In this document: in pieces, positions 62,664 through 64,000 of the stretch
Layout: each line of letters starts with the position of its first letter
How positions within the stretch are numbered: position 1 is the first letter of the stretch
NCBI RefSeq assembly: GCF_021917145.1
Contig: NW_025813779.1
Span: 1-64,000 of the forward strand
Direction of reading: 5' to 3'
Source of the DNA: Hypomesus transpacificus
Taxonomy: Eukaryota; Chordata; Actinopteri; Osmeriformes; Osmeridae
Length of the DNA stretch: 64,000 bases
Translations under genes and position numbers: made by a program
Notes under the pieces: generated by a model
The model's input: only the letters and a program-made list of their open reading frames with translations
Told to the model about the DNA's origin: nothing
The model's database searches: none

Positions 62664-63978
62664 TCATGCTCGCTTTAGTTTCAGGAGCAGTGTGTTCAGA
62701 CGTTCCCTCTGCTGTTCCCTCCTGTGCACCTCCTCCTCCCCCGCTCCTCCTGCATCCTCCTCTTCTGTGATCAGGCTTCCGTTCTGCTGGGACAGACAGG
62801 CAGACAGCTTGTTGTCATGTGCACAGGTGTTGTTCACAAGGCTTGATGTGTCACCAGGCGTTGTACTCACATGGGGCCTGGCACAGAGAGAGGGAGGGGG
62901 TCTTAAAGCGGGGGGCGTTGGTGGACACAACCTCCTTTACCTCCATTGGCTGACCTGTTGGGTTAAAGGTCAGGTGGTTTCTGTTTAGTGAAGGAGGGAA
63001 AGTGACACAGGATGGAAGGACACTGCAGCCACTGTGAGTGTCGACCTGTCTACTGTCTGCTGTCTGTCTGCTGTCTGCTGTGTGCTGTCTGCTGTGCTCA
63101 ACTCAATGTTACATGGAAATTCAGCTTTATGGTTAACAGGAAAAGCTGACATCAGGATATGACAGAAATGGGAAAACATTTATTTCTGCGGTCAGAAATC
63201 TGCTATGTTTGCCAATTTGAATATGATTATGGGTAACGATGCAGTGCAAATGGTGCACACACACACACACACACACACGCTGTGACTACCTCGTCAGTTA
63301 CACAGAAGCCAAAATAAGCACCAAACTCACAAAAGAAAACTTGAATTTTAAAAGAAACATAGCGACACACACAAACACCTACAGAAACAAAAACAAACAC
63401 ACACACTTGCTTCATGGACCTGACTTGATGCTGCTGTCGTCTCTGGACCCTCCGGCGCAGTCAAGATCTCCTTCCCTCTCTCCTTCCCTCTCTCCTTCCC
63501 TCTCTCCTTCCCTCTCTCCTTCCCTCTCTCCTTCTCTCCCTCTGTCTCTCCTCAGCCGCAGTTGTCTCTCTCGTATCTGCTCCCTGTTCCTCAGCAGGAA
63601 CACACGGTGTTTCAACACAAAACACCTACCAGTGAGAGAGAGAGAGGGAGAGAGAGAGAGGGGAAGAGAGGGGAAGAGAAGTAGGGAGAGAGAGAGAGGG
63701 AGAGAGAAAGAGAGAGAGAGAGAGAGGGGGAGAGAGATAGGGAGAGGGAAAAATGAGAGACAGTTAACCACCGTTTCCAGCAGACAGAGGGAGATAGAAT
63801 TACTACTACTATTAATAATAGATGATAATGGTACATTGGCATTGACTATATAGGACATGTATTCAGTAGGTGTGACAGTGTTTGTGATGTGTCTGTGTTG
63901 TCTGTGTCACCTCTCACTGCTGGTCACGGGCTCCAGATCCAGATGAGGGAAGATGGTGGTGATGTCAGCGGAGCTCCC
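62664..63978 (-). CDS. 3' end of a minus-strand gene, ash1l by synteny only
   Basis: Four candidate exons on the minus strand, from upstream to downstream: 63911-63978 (ITTIFPHLDLEPV), 63420-63625 (FVLKHRVFLLRNREQIRERQ, then EREG repeats), 62871-62954 (VVSTNAPRFKTPSLSLCQ) and 62664-62783 (EEEVHRREQQRERLNTLLLK, stop). The first three join in phase; the third to fourth do not (see findings). I do not recognise the protein. In mammals the gene convergent with RUSC1 at this position is ASH1L, a histone H3K36 methyltransferase, and these exons could be its C-terminal end, but no SET, PHD or BAH domain is in the window. The gene continues beyond the right edge. Confidence 0.5.
63465..63540 (-). repeat. 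12-bp repeat inside a candidate coding exon (EREG units)
   Basis: CTCTCCTTCCCT repeated about six times on + encodes EREGEREG on -, in frame with the flanking exon sequence on both sides. Confidence 0.8.
63632..63752. repeat. GA-rich tract (CT on the minus strand) before a minus-strand exon
   Basis: GAGAGAGAGGGAGAG units on + correspond to a polypyrimidine tract immediately upstream of the minus-strand acceptor at 63626-63627. Confidence 0.9.
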
Positions 63979-64000
63979 CTGTTGGGAGGGAGGAGGACAA

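Noticed and set aside
61642-62988. 448-aa Ser/Leu/Pro frame
   Set aside because: Low-complexity CT block read through; it lies antisense to the 3' region of the minus-strand gene.

Overview
This is vertebrate nuclear DNA, almost certainly from a teleost fish. Coding sequence is cut into short exons with GT-AG introns and vertebrate-type UTRs. The encoded proteins are recognisable vertebrate orthologues. Introns are short and full of microsatellites and minisatellites, and the interspersed repeats (a tRNA-derived SINE, hAT-like MITEs, small dispersed teleost repeats) are of fish type. There is no prokaryotic, organellar or viral gene content. One assembly gap of exactly 500 N lies at 54331-54830.

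Layout from left to right. (1) 1900 to about 19235, + strand: a 210-kDa nuclear pore membrane glycoprotein gene, called nup210l from its neighbours; 38 coding exons were resolved plus an ambiguous last exon. (2) 19437-21582, - strand: rps27 (ribosomal protein eS27), 84 aa in four exons. Its introns 2 and 3 each hold a copy of what looks like the same H/ACA snoRNA. (3) 22476-27890, + strand: rab13, eight exons, 200 aa, prenylation motif CVLL. (4) 29340-36435, + strand: entrep3/fam189b, 14 exons, 742 aa. (5) 37106-41158, + strand: fdps, farnesyl diphosphate synthase, ten exons, 358 aa. (6) About 41500-59762, + strand: rusc1 (RUN and SH3 domains), twelve coding exons, about 2000 aa. (7) 60083 to the window edge, - strand: the 3' end of a gene convergent with rusc1. 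By synteny it would be ash1l, but I do not recognise its protein sequence with certainty.

The gene order joins two blocks that are separate on human chromosome 1: NUP210L-RPS27-RAB13 (1q21.3) and FAM189B-FDPS-RUSC1-(ASH1L) (1q22). Relative orientation within the first block matches human. The genes are unrelated housekeeping, trafficking and metabolic functions; this is not an operon or a single pathway.

The most interesting structure is non-coding. Intron ends carry simple repeats ordered by position and by gene strand: CA-rich runs just inside 5' splice sites, and CT- or GT-rich runs just before 3' splice sites. In several introns the two ends are complementary. Some minisatellites have amplified a splice donor itself. 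Other points are the twin intronic H/ACA snoRNAs in rps27, a one-base poly-C frame break in nup210l exon 3, and a young hAT-type MITE with an exact 8-bp target duplication in fdps intron 2. Exon coordinates come from reading frames, splice consensus, phase consistency and remembered protein homology; nothing was aligned by computer.
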